From Ischnura elegans (Eukaryota; Arthropoda; Insecta; Odonata; Coenagrionidae), in the NCBI RefSeq assembly GCF_921293095.1, contig NC_060259.1, positions 25,117,812 through 25,181,811 of the forward strand: a stretch of DNA of 64,000 nt, in the 5' to 3' direction. Shown here in pieces: positions 46,720 to 58,260 of the stretch. Below the pieces are notes generated by a model that did not search any database, was not told where the DNA came from, and saw only the letters and a program-made list of their open reading frames with translations. A program made the position numbers and the translations under genes. Every line of letters starts with the position of its first letter. Position 1 is the first letter of the stretch.

Positions 46720-47195
46720 CAGGGCCGGGAAAAATACAAGCCGAGGAGTATTTGAAACACAAAATACCGCTCCATATGCATTTGAAATGCAAAATATAAA
46801 ATGCCTTTGACTCGGGTATTTGAAAAATAAACTAAATATAGCATTTAAATGCCTTTTAAAATACAAAATACATGTGTACGCAAACTAAGTGATCTGAAAA
46901 AATATAACCGGCCTTGGCACGTTATGGACAGCGGCAAACATGAAAAAACGATTCTAACGAAAACGAAGTCAATTCTGAAGAATAATGTTACAGAAGTGTT
47001 ATTAGAGCCACTCCAATAGTATTTTACAAATGTATATTTTATTTTAAAATGGAAAATAGGAAAAATCTGTAATTGAAACACAAAATACAATAAACATTCA
47101 GGTCACGTATTTGAAATACCAAAAACAAATTACTAATACATATATGTCCAATACGTAATTCAAAATACTTGTACTTGAAATACTGCCCAGCCCTA
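46720..47195 (+). mobile_element. hAT-like MITE, second full copy
   Basis: The 476-bp element begins CAGGGCCGGGAAAAATAC and ends CTGCCCAGCCCTA. It is flanked by ATGATGAT (46712-46719) and ATGATGAG (47196-47203), a 7-of-8 match. It aligns along its whole length with 13639-14062, including CCTTGGCAC-T-ATGGA and ACGAAAACGAAGT. No transposase is encoded. Confidence 0.82.
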
Positions 47196-48279
47196 ATGAT
47201 GAGAATCAACGGAGTATGACTAAAAGAACTATTTGGCTCGTTTGCCAAAATATTTTACAGCCCCATCTCACATACAGTTGGAATAATAACAAAACCAGTA
47301 CCTTCCCTTTTTGCTGCTAGGTACCAACTCTGTTATTAGTAATGGATACTGTTATTAATTTTTACGAAGAACAAAATTGGCCTTTTTTCCATTCGTTCAG
47401 CTTTTAAGGGCTGAAACGAAATACACGCATTCAAACCCTAATTTCACGGAAAGGACTTAACAAATGCCGACATCACTCACAGTCCGATTACAACGGGTGC
47501 TACGGAGAATTCCCTTCTCGCGCAAAATGACGTCACGAACTTTTCTAGCGGGCAGTACCTTTCGGAAGTTTTTTTAAATTCCACAATTGAGAGAGTAGCT
47601 GGTGGTAGAATAGTTACCTTTGCAACAAAATTTTATTTTCTTGCCCATCTCTCGAATCCGTGACTTCAATTTTGAATTTGTATCAGAGAAAATGCTTCTT
47701 TCTCGATTTGTCCTTCCTTGGAAAGAATACGGCTTCATCGTCTCCAAATTTGCGGAGTTTCCGCTAAAGCATTTTCAAATCATTAAAAATGTGGTAATAA
47801 TGAGGCCAACCAGAATAGCAAATTTTTCATAGCAAAAAATTATATTAATCCAAATAAAAAATTTAGTGACTCTAACCATCAGGTCCTTTGCAATTAAGTG
47901 AGTGGAGATCAAAAAGTTACACATTCAGGACCAAAAAAGCAAAAATTTCCCTCGGCCACTTATAGTCATTTTTATTTCGTTATATTTCTGTCAGAGGGTA
48001 TCTGAAGGATTAAATTGGGATTTGAACCAATAAGCCACCACGTTCTCCTCAGTAAAAAATTAATTTATGCTAATTATATTCTGAGAAATAAATTATTTTC
48101 CACCCGTGGCATATTTTCCGAGATATGATAAGAATCTTAGAAGGACATTCATTCATACTGTAATGTATTTGACAAGGCACGAATGAGAACATATGATGAG
48201 TGCGACATATATTGTGTGAGGCTTGACACAGTGGAACCACGACACATGGAAATGAAATTCAATTTGCTCGCTCCACGTT

Positions 48280-48372
48280 GATTATTTATTGACACCGACC
48301 ATAGTTTCGGTACTTATGTTGGTAATGATAAAACAATATTGACACCATGGTTGGGTTTAATAAATTATCAGG
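48280..48372. repeat. Inverted pair of Penelope-type terminal sequences
   Basis: The left arm reads on the minus strand GAAACTATGGTCGGTG then TCAATAAATAA. The right arm reads on plus ACACCATGGTTGGGTTTAATAAA. Both match the ribozyme 3' half seen at 17.9 and 18.4 kb (GAAACCATGGTCGGTTTAAATAAA). The upstream CUGANGA and stem II are not recognisable here. Confidence 0.5.
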
Positions 48373-51300
48373 GGGTAGCGAAGAAACTGAACTTTATTTC
48401 TGAGTGATCTTCATTTGATGATGAGAGATATAGGAAAATTTTCATCACACTTTCCAATCAGAACAATCTAAGACGGCTAATCTTGCCAACTAAATGCTCA
48501 GGCCATCTCTACCTCAAGGACCAAAACTAATGAACACTTGCTATTTCTTTTCCAACTCTACCCAAAATGCAAAACGTCAGTCTTCCCTTACGGTCTGGTC
48601 AACGACCGTTTTCAGCAAAAATAAAGTTTAGTAAATACAAATGTTTGAACAGTGGTAAGGCCGAACCACATGTCAAACCCACAGAATCCCCAGACCCCTG
48701 GAGAGTGAGCGGGGGTCAGCATCCCCCCCCTAAATGTGACCTATTTCATGAATAATTCGAAAACCGTAACCCCATGCGAAACGATACAAGGGTACGAAAT
48801 TAGACTAGATAAAATTCGCTGCCCGCAGCGGAGATAATGTTGGGAGTGATGCGGGAAAATTTAAGCCTCGCAACATCAAAGACAAAGATCGTTACAGGCA
48901 ATACTAATCAGAGATATCTTAAAGGTAAATACATTCTGTGATTAATTTCAGTTCTCACAAGAAGTAATGGGATCAAATTACCAAGCTAGAGATTGATATA
49001 TATCCTCATTCTAAGCACTCTAGCGGTAGGTAGTACTCACGCGTTCAAAATAAATTACATGATTGAATCTTTAAGAGGATCCCCTTACAAGTTTTTCCCT
49101 TTCGCCACTGACAAATATTTTAGTATCCCACATAATTTACCACATTTTCAAATCCATTTAGTCATATATTACTCCCAATAACATTTTCCTCAATTCCTAG
49201 TTCTGTAGTTTTCGCGTGCATAATATCGTACGTGCAATAAGATACTCTCAAGCACGAAGTAACACATACAATATAAGGACAGGAAAATTACATGCCTCCA
49301 TTCTTCAATCTCCGACAACCACAACTCAATTAAAACACCTTTTTCGTACACCACATTACAGTTTCACAATTAATACAGTAGAGATTAACCGAATTCCAAA
49401 AAAATTGTTCGCCCACAAAATGGTGTAAAGGGAATAGGTTTTTCTGCCTTTTTTTTGCACATTAGTTACTCTTAACAACTGTCGCAACAACTAAAAAATA
49501 CGCAGCGATCAAATATCAGGAGCGATTCTTCGGATATCCATTATATCCCCCTAACAATCCCCTCTGATACAGCCATGTTCATTACCTCAAGAATGTTAAA
49601 ACCCATTATCTCATTACAGATGCCTTACCAACAACAATACCCTCATAGATGCCTTATCCTCATCACTGTTCTCTGAGCAATGTTTAGGTTCCAGCATCTT
49701 TGTTATGAAGTTATTCGACCCATTTATAACACCTGTCTTTACACAATGCAAAAGCTTTCCATTGCTTCTTTCTCCAATTTTTTTTCAAATCACCCCCCAC
49801 ATTCTCCTGCTCCGGGCCAGCATCATAAAATGAATAAATAACGAGGATGCCATACAATCCCTTCATGTTTCCTATTGGTAAACAAGAGCGTGAACATTTA
49901 CTTCATTTACAATTACACAACATCAACAAAGTCATGGTACTAATATATACTGATATATTAGTATCATAAACAAAGTAAACAGCGGTGACAATAGTAAAGG
50001 CGTGCACGTTTTAAACAGTACTCCAAAGAATACCTGATTAATATCCCTAGTAGACTTTTTAAGTAGACTTTTAACGATAGACTTCCACAAACATGAACTC
50101 AAGTGTTTCCTGCCAACATCTGTTCCAGCAGAGGCTGATATCAAACCAAAATATGACAGTTTTTCATGTTTCTTGCATGGATTTTCGCTTAAAAGAATGA
50201 AGAATTAAGAGATATTCATTAATATGATGGATTTTCCTCAGCTACGGGCGATTGCGAATTTTAGTGTCCGCAGATACACTACCAAATGGTATCCGAATCG
50301 AAGCATCGAGAGCACCTGACAGATAATTAATATTACCAAAATAATTACAATGAAACTGGACGATAGAAAAGAAAGCTCAAATGTCCCTCTAATTTAACCT
50401 CAACTAAAATAACAGATAAGGATTAATATACGAAGTTGTCAGGTCAAATAAAGTTTCGCTAGGCGCAACTTCACACGGATTTTTTTAATATACTGGTATA
50501 ATGAAATGAAATTGAAGACTCCAGTTCCGCACCTATATTTACACATACCACAACAACATAAGGATGGACTTAGCGGCTAGTGAGAAACACAGGATGGTTC
50601 ACAAGATCTTAGTACCATGAAGCGAAAAGGTGTAAGGGTTGAGGTAGTACATCACGAGGTACGTATTTATTTTTATATCTCTCAGCAGTGGAATTAATTA
50701 TTTCGTTTAGCATAAGCTGTGACGGATAAATAATGGTTAGAAACGATCATTTTCATCAATGATGGAAAATAAAAATAATATCTTAAAAAATCTTCAATTG
50801 ACCCGACCGATAAATCCATGAATATGTATTATCATTCGTACAGCACCTTCACAAATCCCTACATCAAGCACGTAAATGCGAAAACCGATGTCGCAATTAT
50901 TTCAATTGTATGTAACGGGTATGCTTTACGTAAGATGAGCCAATCACAACCGAAATCATTTCGATCACAAATATGACAAATATGAGATCGTTGTAAGATC
51001 ACGAAATACGTCCTAAAATCAACACAGAAAACACTGTTCACTCAGAATAACGAAGGAAAAGGCAATACATGCAAAACCAGGATGATTATAGCACAGTAAC
51101 AAAGAAGACTTAGACACATTTACATTGATTTTCTTCACACACGAGTAAAAACTGCCACACTCGCCAATAATACATGGATTAAGCAATTGTGTTCCGCAGG
51201 GGAAAAAGCATGAATGCAAAAAGAAACCGACGAATAATATGAACCAGAGATTGACCAATATATACAGCAATATGAATAAGCAGCGTTTAACATCAACTCG

Positions 51301-51897
51301 CAATCAGTGCAGTCAACATCAATACGGAGAGCAATCAAAATGTATTCAAAACAACTTGCTACCAGCTGTTTGCTAAAAATCATGTGTTCACATTGGAGCA
51401 AAATATGATGTCCCAGTTAATCAGCTTATAAATCAAAATGACTCATATCCACCGCATAGCAAAACAAACCATTGATGAAATTACAACATCAACGAAATGC
51501 GAGCAAATATCGAAAGAAAATGATAAAACATAATAAAAGCTAAAGCGCAGAACAGTGTTGGTGTAGTTCAAAGCCCAGGAGACAATGAACGACAGTAGCT
51601 ACCTAGCCGTTCAATTGCAGCAATAACAGTTTATATAACCTTACCTTTGAAACTATACAACATCTTAGGTAAACGCACCTCAGAAAAGCACATGATAACA
51701 ACCGAAACATTTTCAATCTGCAATGTTTTCCTCGTTAGTTCCTGTTTCAATACATAAGCAGCGTGCTTTGAGGTTTTCGCGACAGACAATCAGCAAAGCA
51801 AAGGCAAGCTGGATATCACACAAACGGTAAGTAGTATCATTATAAGCTGAAAATCTCAGGACATCATTCAAAGACTGAATTGGAAAAGGCTAACTCA
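48373..51897. other. Non-coding A+T-rich DNA, no gene seen
   Basis: Only chance-length frames were seen. If the candidate first exon at 51.9 kb is real, this would be the start of its first intron. Confidence 0.3.
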
Positions 51898-51898
51898 C

Positions 51899-51968
51899 CT
51901 CAGCCGCCGAAAATCAGACATCCCCTACGAACCAGCCGTACTCGCCGGACGACCTCAGCTGCTCAACT
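51899..51968 (-). promoter_or_regulatory. Candidate minus-strand promoter and first exon
   Basis: On the minus strand a TCAGT initiator (51970-51966) would start a ~70-base CpG-rich exon that ends at a perfect donor, GGCTGAG|GTGAGT (donor at 51898-51893). A GTACG stretch at +28 matches four of five DPE positions. The exon contains ATG at 51921-51919 with G at -3, reading MSDFRRL up to the donor. The site coincides with an apparent switch in strand composition: A-rich plus strand to the left, T-rich to the right. What is seen: initiator, donor, CpG richness. What is inferred: a gene running leftward with a very long first intron. Confidence 0.35.
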
Positions 51969-51974
51969 GACGTA

Positions 51975-54900
51975 AAGTTGAAAACTCTCGTCACTAGATG
52001 GTAGCACACGTCCGGATAAGAAACTGCTCATCGGTTCAATTTTTCGGTGGGAATTCCAATCGCTGTTTACATCCAAGAAGTGTAACATTATTGCTCTATT
52101 AATCTTCGATGCTGTTCTTCAATTTTCCCGAATCCAAACTGTTTTTTCGGTAAGCAAGGAGCGTATTATATAGTGGCTGGAAGCAATTTAAATTAGGAGC
52201 GTCATGGCTTTATATGTGCACGCTGTTACCGCTTACGTAAAATTTATTACTACTTTTTCGTAGATCCTTGCGTCTTTTAAATGGCACTTCCGTGCATTGT
52301 GCACCAGATTTTTCTTCCTTCTTATATTTTAGTAACCTTTCTCTTTTATTTCCAAACGCTTGTGGTGTTCACAGGTATGATAAGTTTTCCTCTTGTTGAC
52401 ATTATAATGTCCTACTTGCCCAAATAAGTTCGCTGCTGTTTTCACAATCGTTTTATGCTTCCAGCTACACATATTATGTCGTCCTCGAATCTAAAAAATA
52501 ATCTTGTGATTTAATGCCCGTGGCTTTTAAAGGACATACGTTTTTACGGAGGCCAAGAACATTAAAAGCTCCAACTGGGACCAAGAACAATATGTGACAT
52601 TATGCTTTGATTTCCTTCAACAAACTAATGGGTTTTGAGCAAGTAACCAATGATTATTCCTGAGGCCAAGGCTATTACTTGCTGGGAAAGATTGTTTTGT
52701 GGAGTAGACTCTACCCTAGTTTTCAATTAAAAAATACATTCTTTCTTCACTCATGGCATCAGGAGAGAATACCAGTGAGGTTGCTGCCAGAAAATTATTT
52801 TTTGTTCACTTATGGTCCCCATTCACCTTACTCCCTGCTTCCTCTGGACTCACTTGGGGTTATACTTTTGCATCATCCTCAATTACCTCCTTTAGGGAAA
52901 TTTTTTAGTCACCATAAGATTGATATCCAAAATTGGCTGTATCCTCTGGCTGTATTCATTAGTCTAGCTTCATTTTGGCATCAGTCGATGTCAACCCCTG
53001 ACTACATCCTTCAAGGACTGCACTCATGTAATAGGGGCTAATTCTATTTTAATTTGAGTGATTGTAAGTTGGGAAGATCTAGTATTCTTGCGGGATGTTA
53101 GAGTTTCTGACAGCATAAGCAGGACAAGGGTGAGCTTGAGCAAGGTGTGATTTGATGTGGATCAAAACTTATACAGAATTTTTCATGTTAGCCAGGCTTT
53201 CGTCCAAAATTTGCCTCTTACAACATCAGAAGGGTGGGCTTAATAATATGTAAAATCTATCTGACAGTGACATCGTCCCTCTGACTTTGATGGGCCTAAA
53301 AGGCTAGCTCAAAAATGTCCATGTGGGATAAATTTTCAATGGCAAGGCGCCATGCAGGGTTGAGAAAAAACTTCTCTGGATTCTATATCTAAGAATTATT
53401 AAATATTTATCTAAGTCAATTCATTATGAATCAAGTGCAGTGTCTATAAATAGGAGAGCTACAGTTTCTTTTAAATATAATATAGTCCTTGAATTTTCAA
53501 ATACCTTCTAGCATCAATTAAAATTAGTTAAAATGTTTTGGCCTGTGTATAGTGTACTTTAGTGCTTAAGAAGTATTTGATTATTATGAAAGCATGAGTG
53601 TATATATATGAGGTAAAATTGTGTAGCTAAAAATAATGGTCTACATTTATCATATTTTTCTGATTAAATCTCTACTTTATAATCTCTATCTTATTGTTAT
53701 TTTCATTCTAGCATTATTCCATCAAAAGATTTGTGTTATGTGCATTGCAAACCTAAATTCTTATATACTTATATCCATTTTATTTTATTTTTAATGTACA
53801 TATTTTAATAGGAGCACTTGCTTAAATGAAATGTGTGTTCAAGAATGTAGAGCCATAGTAATGCGTTTTCAAATTTGGTGCACTAACAACCCCTAATTTA
53901 CTCATCAATCAGGGCTTTTCAGGATTAGGAAATCATTCAATGCTTCATTCATTCATCTGCCAAGTGACACACAAAATTGAGTTACCCAGATTCAGGAGAT
54001 GCAGATCTGAAGGATCTTGATCTCATCTTTGGAAGGAATTATAATCGATTCAGTATTTTTCACATTTTCCTTTTCAGTGGCTGTTGTTTATGTACCCATT
54101 TAAAAATTTATAATTACAGATTGGGCTTCTTCTCATTGTTACACTGAGAAATACAGACTTAGAATGAGATTCACCACAGTAAAATCATTTGGTTTAGCCT
54201 GAATTCATAAGCGGACCTTCCTATTGCTGGCCAGAAAGTCCTTGACCTTTTCACGATGGAGCCCTGCTGAGGAAAGTTTTCCCCAGATACAGGCACCTTA
54301 GGAATATTTTGATTCTCCAATCGGAACCCTTTAGAGAAGTAGAATACCCATTGCCCATCCTCAGGACCCAACTGAGCGGGATAGTGTGCCCTTCTCCCGC
54401 CCATCAGCCTCGAGCCACAAATGACTTGTGGCAGTTTTTTCAGCATAAATAATAAGTGGCACACCAAATGCATTAATGGTTTTATTTAAAGAATGTGGGG
54501 CACTCGTCAATAATGTTAGTTTGAATATGGTCTCCTTGTGTTCACCTGTGCAATATAATATTTTAAAGTGAATTTCTAGTTCTAATATTAACACATTCAG
54601 TGTGGAGCACATCAATTGACATAGTCCCATCCAAGCCGAGATACAGAGCATGTCAATTGACGGTCGGATGGGGGGCCATTCTCCACCTCCATGCGTGATT
54701 AATATCCACTTCTGAGTCTTCCGATCATGTGTATGGCCTTCAGCAAGCTTCCCTCTTTCGATCCATATGCGCTGTTTGTAAATAGCAGTATTTGAAAGGA
54801 AATTATGGCGCAAAAACCTCTCTCTATTTTTCTTTCTTATTTTATCGGCCGATTCTGATGACGTTCATAAAAATTGGGTCCGCATTGTATGTATTAACTG

Positions 54901-55400
54901 ATTTTTTTCGTTGAATTATCTTCCTTGGCAAAGAAACAGCTAAGTTTTAGCTCTAGAATTTCAATTGATAAGGTAACATTGGCCAAATTGGTCTGTTCCA
55001 TGTTTTATTTTTTTCATTTACAAGTAACATATTTGTTCATAAAAACTTTGCCAATATTATTAGATTCCGCAAATTTATTGCCCTTGAGTTATGGGAAATG
55101 AGTCGAAGGATCCAGTTGAAGTCCCAAAGAGCAGACCTAATCCCTCATTAAGCTGGGTCACATATATAGGGTAGTGACATGCCATAGTTTATTGCTCGGG
55201 ACGTGGTCACTTCCCATCCCTTCCATCAGATATAGCCGACTGTCTTTAAATCTGTTCCAACTATAGTTGACAATAGGTACAAAAAGATTAAAAACCTGTC
55301 TTTTGTAACTCATTCAGGGCTTTCCCTTGCCCTCCTTCCCTTCCATGTGTCTTTCAATGAATGTAAAAGTAAAGCCATTTATCTATGTGTATATATTTGA
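51975..55400. other. T-rich non-coding DNA, no gene seen
   Basis: The plus strand becomes T-rich here. A 120-codon plus-strand frame (52679-53041) and minus-strand frames at 54171-54813 (100 and 150 codons) show no domain that I can name. The latter may be a decayed mobile element. Confidence 0.3.
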
Positions 55401-55406
55401 GGTAAT

Positions 55407-55523
55407 ATAATCACAGACAAACATTTGTATGGTCCACAAATTTTTATTAGCCAACCCAGGTTTCTGCAAATTATGTCATCTGTAAAAAAAATGTGGACCA
55501 TTCAAAGATTTGTCTGTGATTAT
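55407..55523 (-). repeat. Inverted-repeat unit with hammerhead-like core
   Basis: Arms at 55407-55437 and 55492-55523 are complementary over ~31 bases with a few mismatches (ATAATCACAGACAAA...GGTCCACA). On the minus strand the loop contains CAGATGA (six of seven matches to CUGANGA), a weak stem II, GAAAC, ACCTGGGT as a mini stem III, GTT as cleavage triplet, then GGCTAATAAAA. The order and spacing match the motifs at 18.4 and 24.2 kb. Confidence 0.5.
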
Positions 55524-55917
55524 ATGTTACATGTCATATGATTCCACAATATTTCTCTATCCACCCATGAGTTGTTTATCTATATTTGAGCTAATTGGCT
55601 CCTTGGTTCAGCTATCATTGGTTCTCATCACCCAATCTCATCCATTTTCTCAATGAACGAGTTTTAGAGTGTTGAATTAAAAAATGCTGAATATACCAAA
55701 TTATACCTATTTTAACAGAATTAGGGCAGTATAACTTTTTTATTTTTTCAAGTTATTCATCCCCTGCTAAAAATTAAATGTATTCACCAGTTACCTCTTA
55801 TGGACACTGAAGATTAAAATGCATTTATTGTCCTAATAGAGATATCTTATGTATAATACTAGTGTATATGTATCTCAAATGCAACATAAGGACAGTTGAG
55901 AAAGGTGAATGAGCATT

Positions 55918-55950
55918 TTAACCCTTTAACGTCCAAGGGACATATATTAT
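55918..55950 (+). mobile_element. piggyBac-type terminus (truncated MITE)
   Basis: TTAA (55918-55921) is followed by CCCTTTAACGTCCAAGGGAC and ATATATTA. This matches the left end of the MITE at 59017. The copy breaks off where Penelope sequence begins at about 55950, so the Penelope fragment probably inserted into it. Confidence 0.6.
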
Positions 55951-56345
55951 TAACGGCTTTCGGGAGCAGCTGCGTGTTGCGCTTTGTCGTGTGAACTTTC
56001 GCATCCTTGCTGGAAACATAGTCGCCGTTTTCTCTTCCAAGTCTGGCTGAGTTTAACGCCGTCAACTTGGTTGATATTCTGGGTGCATTTCTCAATTTCA
56101 ATAGCCTCCCTAATTAGTCGTCTATGATAAAATTTTTCTTGGGCTAACACCTGCGTTTCGTCAATTAAAATTTGATACCCGTCTTCCAAGTAAGCATGCT
56201 CAGCTATGGCCAACTCCTCCGTGTCATGATGTAATATCGCCTGTTTATAATGTGGGAAGTCACGGAACTCCCTGTCTGCCCGACGTAAGATTTCCCGCAT
56301 GTGCACGGGATTCTATACATGCCTTCCACGTTGAGGGGATGGAGT
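55950..56345 (-). pseudogene. Penelope-like GIY-YIG endonuclease domain remnant
   Basis: The minus strand encodes the C-terminal part of a Penelope-like protein. The GIY-YIG start is readable as GMYRIPCTCGKSYVGQTG at about 56335-56270 (GMY for GIY, YVG for YIG). The rest continues after one frameshift with LAIAEHAYLEDGYQ, LAQEKFYHRRLIREAIEIEK and GVKLSQTW. The AIAEH and REAIEIEK blocks are conserved in Penelope-like endonucleases. The domain nicks DNA for target-primed insertion. It lies on the strand opposite to the reverse transcriptase fragment next to it. Confidence 0.85.
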
Positions 56346-56479
56346 CGGTCCATAGAAGGTCAGGTGGTGACGAGGTTAATGTGGGGGGAGGAGGAGGATT
56401 GTCAAGGAAGAAGTCAGATTTTAAAACAGTAGATAAAAAATTAGAACACTTGAATACAGTCATATCATTTAAAATTTTG

Positions 56480-56880
56480 GTGTTATGTGCAATAGTACAT
56501 TTGGTGGTATCAGTGCGCATGGACCAAAATTATTTTCAATTCAATCACCAGTTTTACAGACAAAATCATGGCCTTTCCATGGGCTCTCCTCTCTCGCCTA
56601 TCCTAGCTGATATCTTCATAGATAACCTAGAAAGTGAACTGTTCAACGCTCATCACCCTCTTTTAAAAATGCTGGCTACTACTTTAGATATGTGGATGAC
56701 ATTACTTGCTTGTAGTCTGGTAGCAAGAGACAACTGGCCTCCTTTCTTGGGCTACTCAATTCTCTCCACCCATCCATTAATTTTACTGCTGAACTTGAAG
56801 GTGACTCAATCCACTTCCTAGATCTCACGATTTCCCTCAAAGAAGGCATGCATGACTTTGCAATCTACCGGTAAAGTACC
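56480..56880 (+). pseudogene. Penelope-like reverse transcriptase remnant
   Basis: The plus strand encodes part of a Penelope-like reverse transcriptase: YFQFNHQFYRQNHGLSMGS, PLSPILADIFIDNLESELF, then after a frameshift the catalytic YFRYVDDITC near 56680-56712, and finally IHFLDLTISL near 56808-56840. The GLxMGSPLSP and YVDD motifs and the FLDLTI block are typical of the family. There are at least two frameshifts, so the copy is dead. It faces away from the GIY-YIG fragment, an arrangement that twin priming or an internal inversion would give. Confidence 0.88.
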
Positions 56881-56959
56881 TTTACGGATGTACTTATCCC
56901 CGCGAACTTGATGTAATTACATCAGTATGTTTAAATGACGGCTGTAATTATCACCTCAT

Positions 56960-57590
56960 CTGTAGACTACTGGTCAAAAAACCTGCAAAAGAGCATCACC
57001 CACACTACAACACTCCAGCCCTAGAAGCATTTCTTCATTGTTTTCAAAATGCAAAGCGATCCTGATGATTTCACAACTCCTTTGAGACATTGTATTGTCA
57101 ATTATTGGCAATATAAGGCACTTGAATGTCAGGATCAGAGGGTCAATAGTCCCTAAAACTTGAAACCACATGATAATTCATCATTAAATTCATCCCCAAA
57201 AACACGCTAATTCCTTTGGCAGTAATTTGGAAAGATGCCCCCATTTGTTTCGTTTTAAGTTCAATTTGTTGAATGATAAGAGTGACCAGTTTCATCAAAA
57301 CAGTAAGCTTTTCTAATATATACCTAAATAAATTTTCTAATTTGAGGGGATAGAGACCCTTGAGGTTGTGGCTGTAGTCTACATCTAGAAGGCAGGCAAT
57401 GAATAACATGTTTCTCCCTCACTTTTGATGTGCTGTGACGTAGCTTGGCAAAGATACGTATGACCAAACAACGCAAAAGGTTTGGTATGAGGAGTGAGAA
57501 AAAGGGGGGCAGTATAGGTACAAAGTAAAAAGAGACTTGGGGTTCCTCTGAGGAAAAGGTACAACATATCGCTTTGGAGGCGCCGACCAC
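56960..57590 (-). pseudogene. piggyBac-like transposase remnant, copy A
   Basis: On the minus strand the peptide blocks ISVFLGMNLMMNYHVVSSF, RDYW and NTMSQRSCEIIRIALHF followed by ENNEE match the N-terminal part of piggyBac-type transposases (FLGI...MG...DYWS...M(S/T)R.RFE.I...LHF.DN). Frameshifts and stops break the frame. The upstream part to 57590 is open but not recognisable. The catalytic aspartates would lie further on and are absent. Copy B points the opposite way from about 57780. Confidence 0.75.
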
Positions 57591-57739
57591 CCCTGCCTTC
57601 CGTGGTAAGAACTCTCTCCTTCTACTTTTGTGGTGTGTTCAGGGTCCTCGAATCTTATTCATCCCCTTGTTGTGCTATGATTCAGTTCTGTGCAGATCTC
57701 CATTCGACTCATTTGCCTCTGCTGGTTGAGAGATTCTCT

Positions 57740-58260
57740 TCTTTTTACTGTAGTTTTGGTGCTGAGAGCAGCAAGATGAGTGAATTCCCTTTTTTTTTAA
57801 TGCAGTTCATAAATTTTAGAAATAGTGTTGTTGCTAACACGCTTCTCAATTGTCTCATTACTATGGTCAGCCAACTGAAAAGAATTCCGATAATAGAAGG
57901 CTTTTTTGCATGTATGTATTTGGGGAAAAATTTTGTGATGAGTTATCAACTCATTTGGTTTCGAGTTTTAGGGACTATTTGTCTTCTGATCCCTACATGT
58001 AAGTGCCGTACATTGCGAAAATAATAACTGGAAGGCATTTTGAAATCATCAGGAACACTTTGCGTTTTGAAAAGAATAAAACATATGCTTCCCAGAAGCC
58101 TGGTCCATTATGATCAAGCTTTCCAAGTTTGGCCTCTGATTTCAGCGGAACACTGTGTCTAGGAGGAAACAAAAAAATGCAGAAGAGATCCAAATTCTTT
58201 GTCCAGAGATAATAATAGCTTATAAGAAGTTCATGGGTAGGGTCGTCCTAATGGACCAAA
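57740..58260 (+). pseudogene. piggyBac-like transposase remnant, copy B
   Basis: This aligns with copy A in inverse orientation. Readable pieces are LGKNFVMSYQL, DYLSSDPYM, IAKIITGRHFEIIRNTLRF, then KPGPL and DQAFQVWPLIS, the last resembling the K(V/W)RPLI motif of piggyBac transposases. EIIIAYKKFMGR near 58205-58240 may be the DE.M..(F/Y)KG block. Several frameshifts are present. A and B start from a common centre at about 57.6 kb and run outward. Confidence 0.72.

Noticed and set aside
52679..53041. 120-codon plus-strand frame as a gene
   Set aside because: Composition is that of translated T-rich DNA, and no motif or supporting splice sites were seen.
54171..54813. Overlapping minus-strand frames of 100 and 150 codons
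   Set aside because: Tempting as a transposase fragment, but I could not match any block to a known family.
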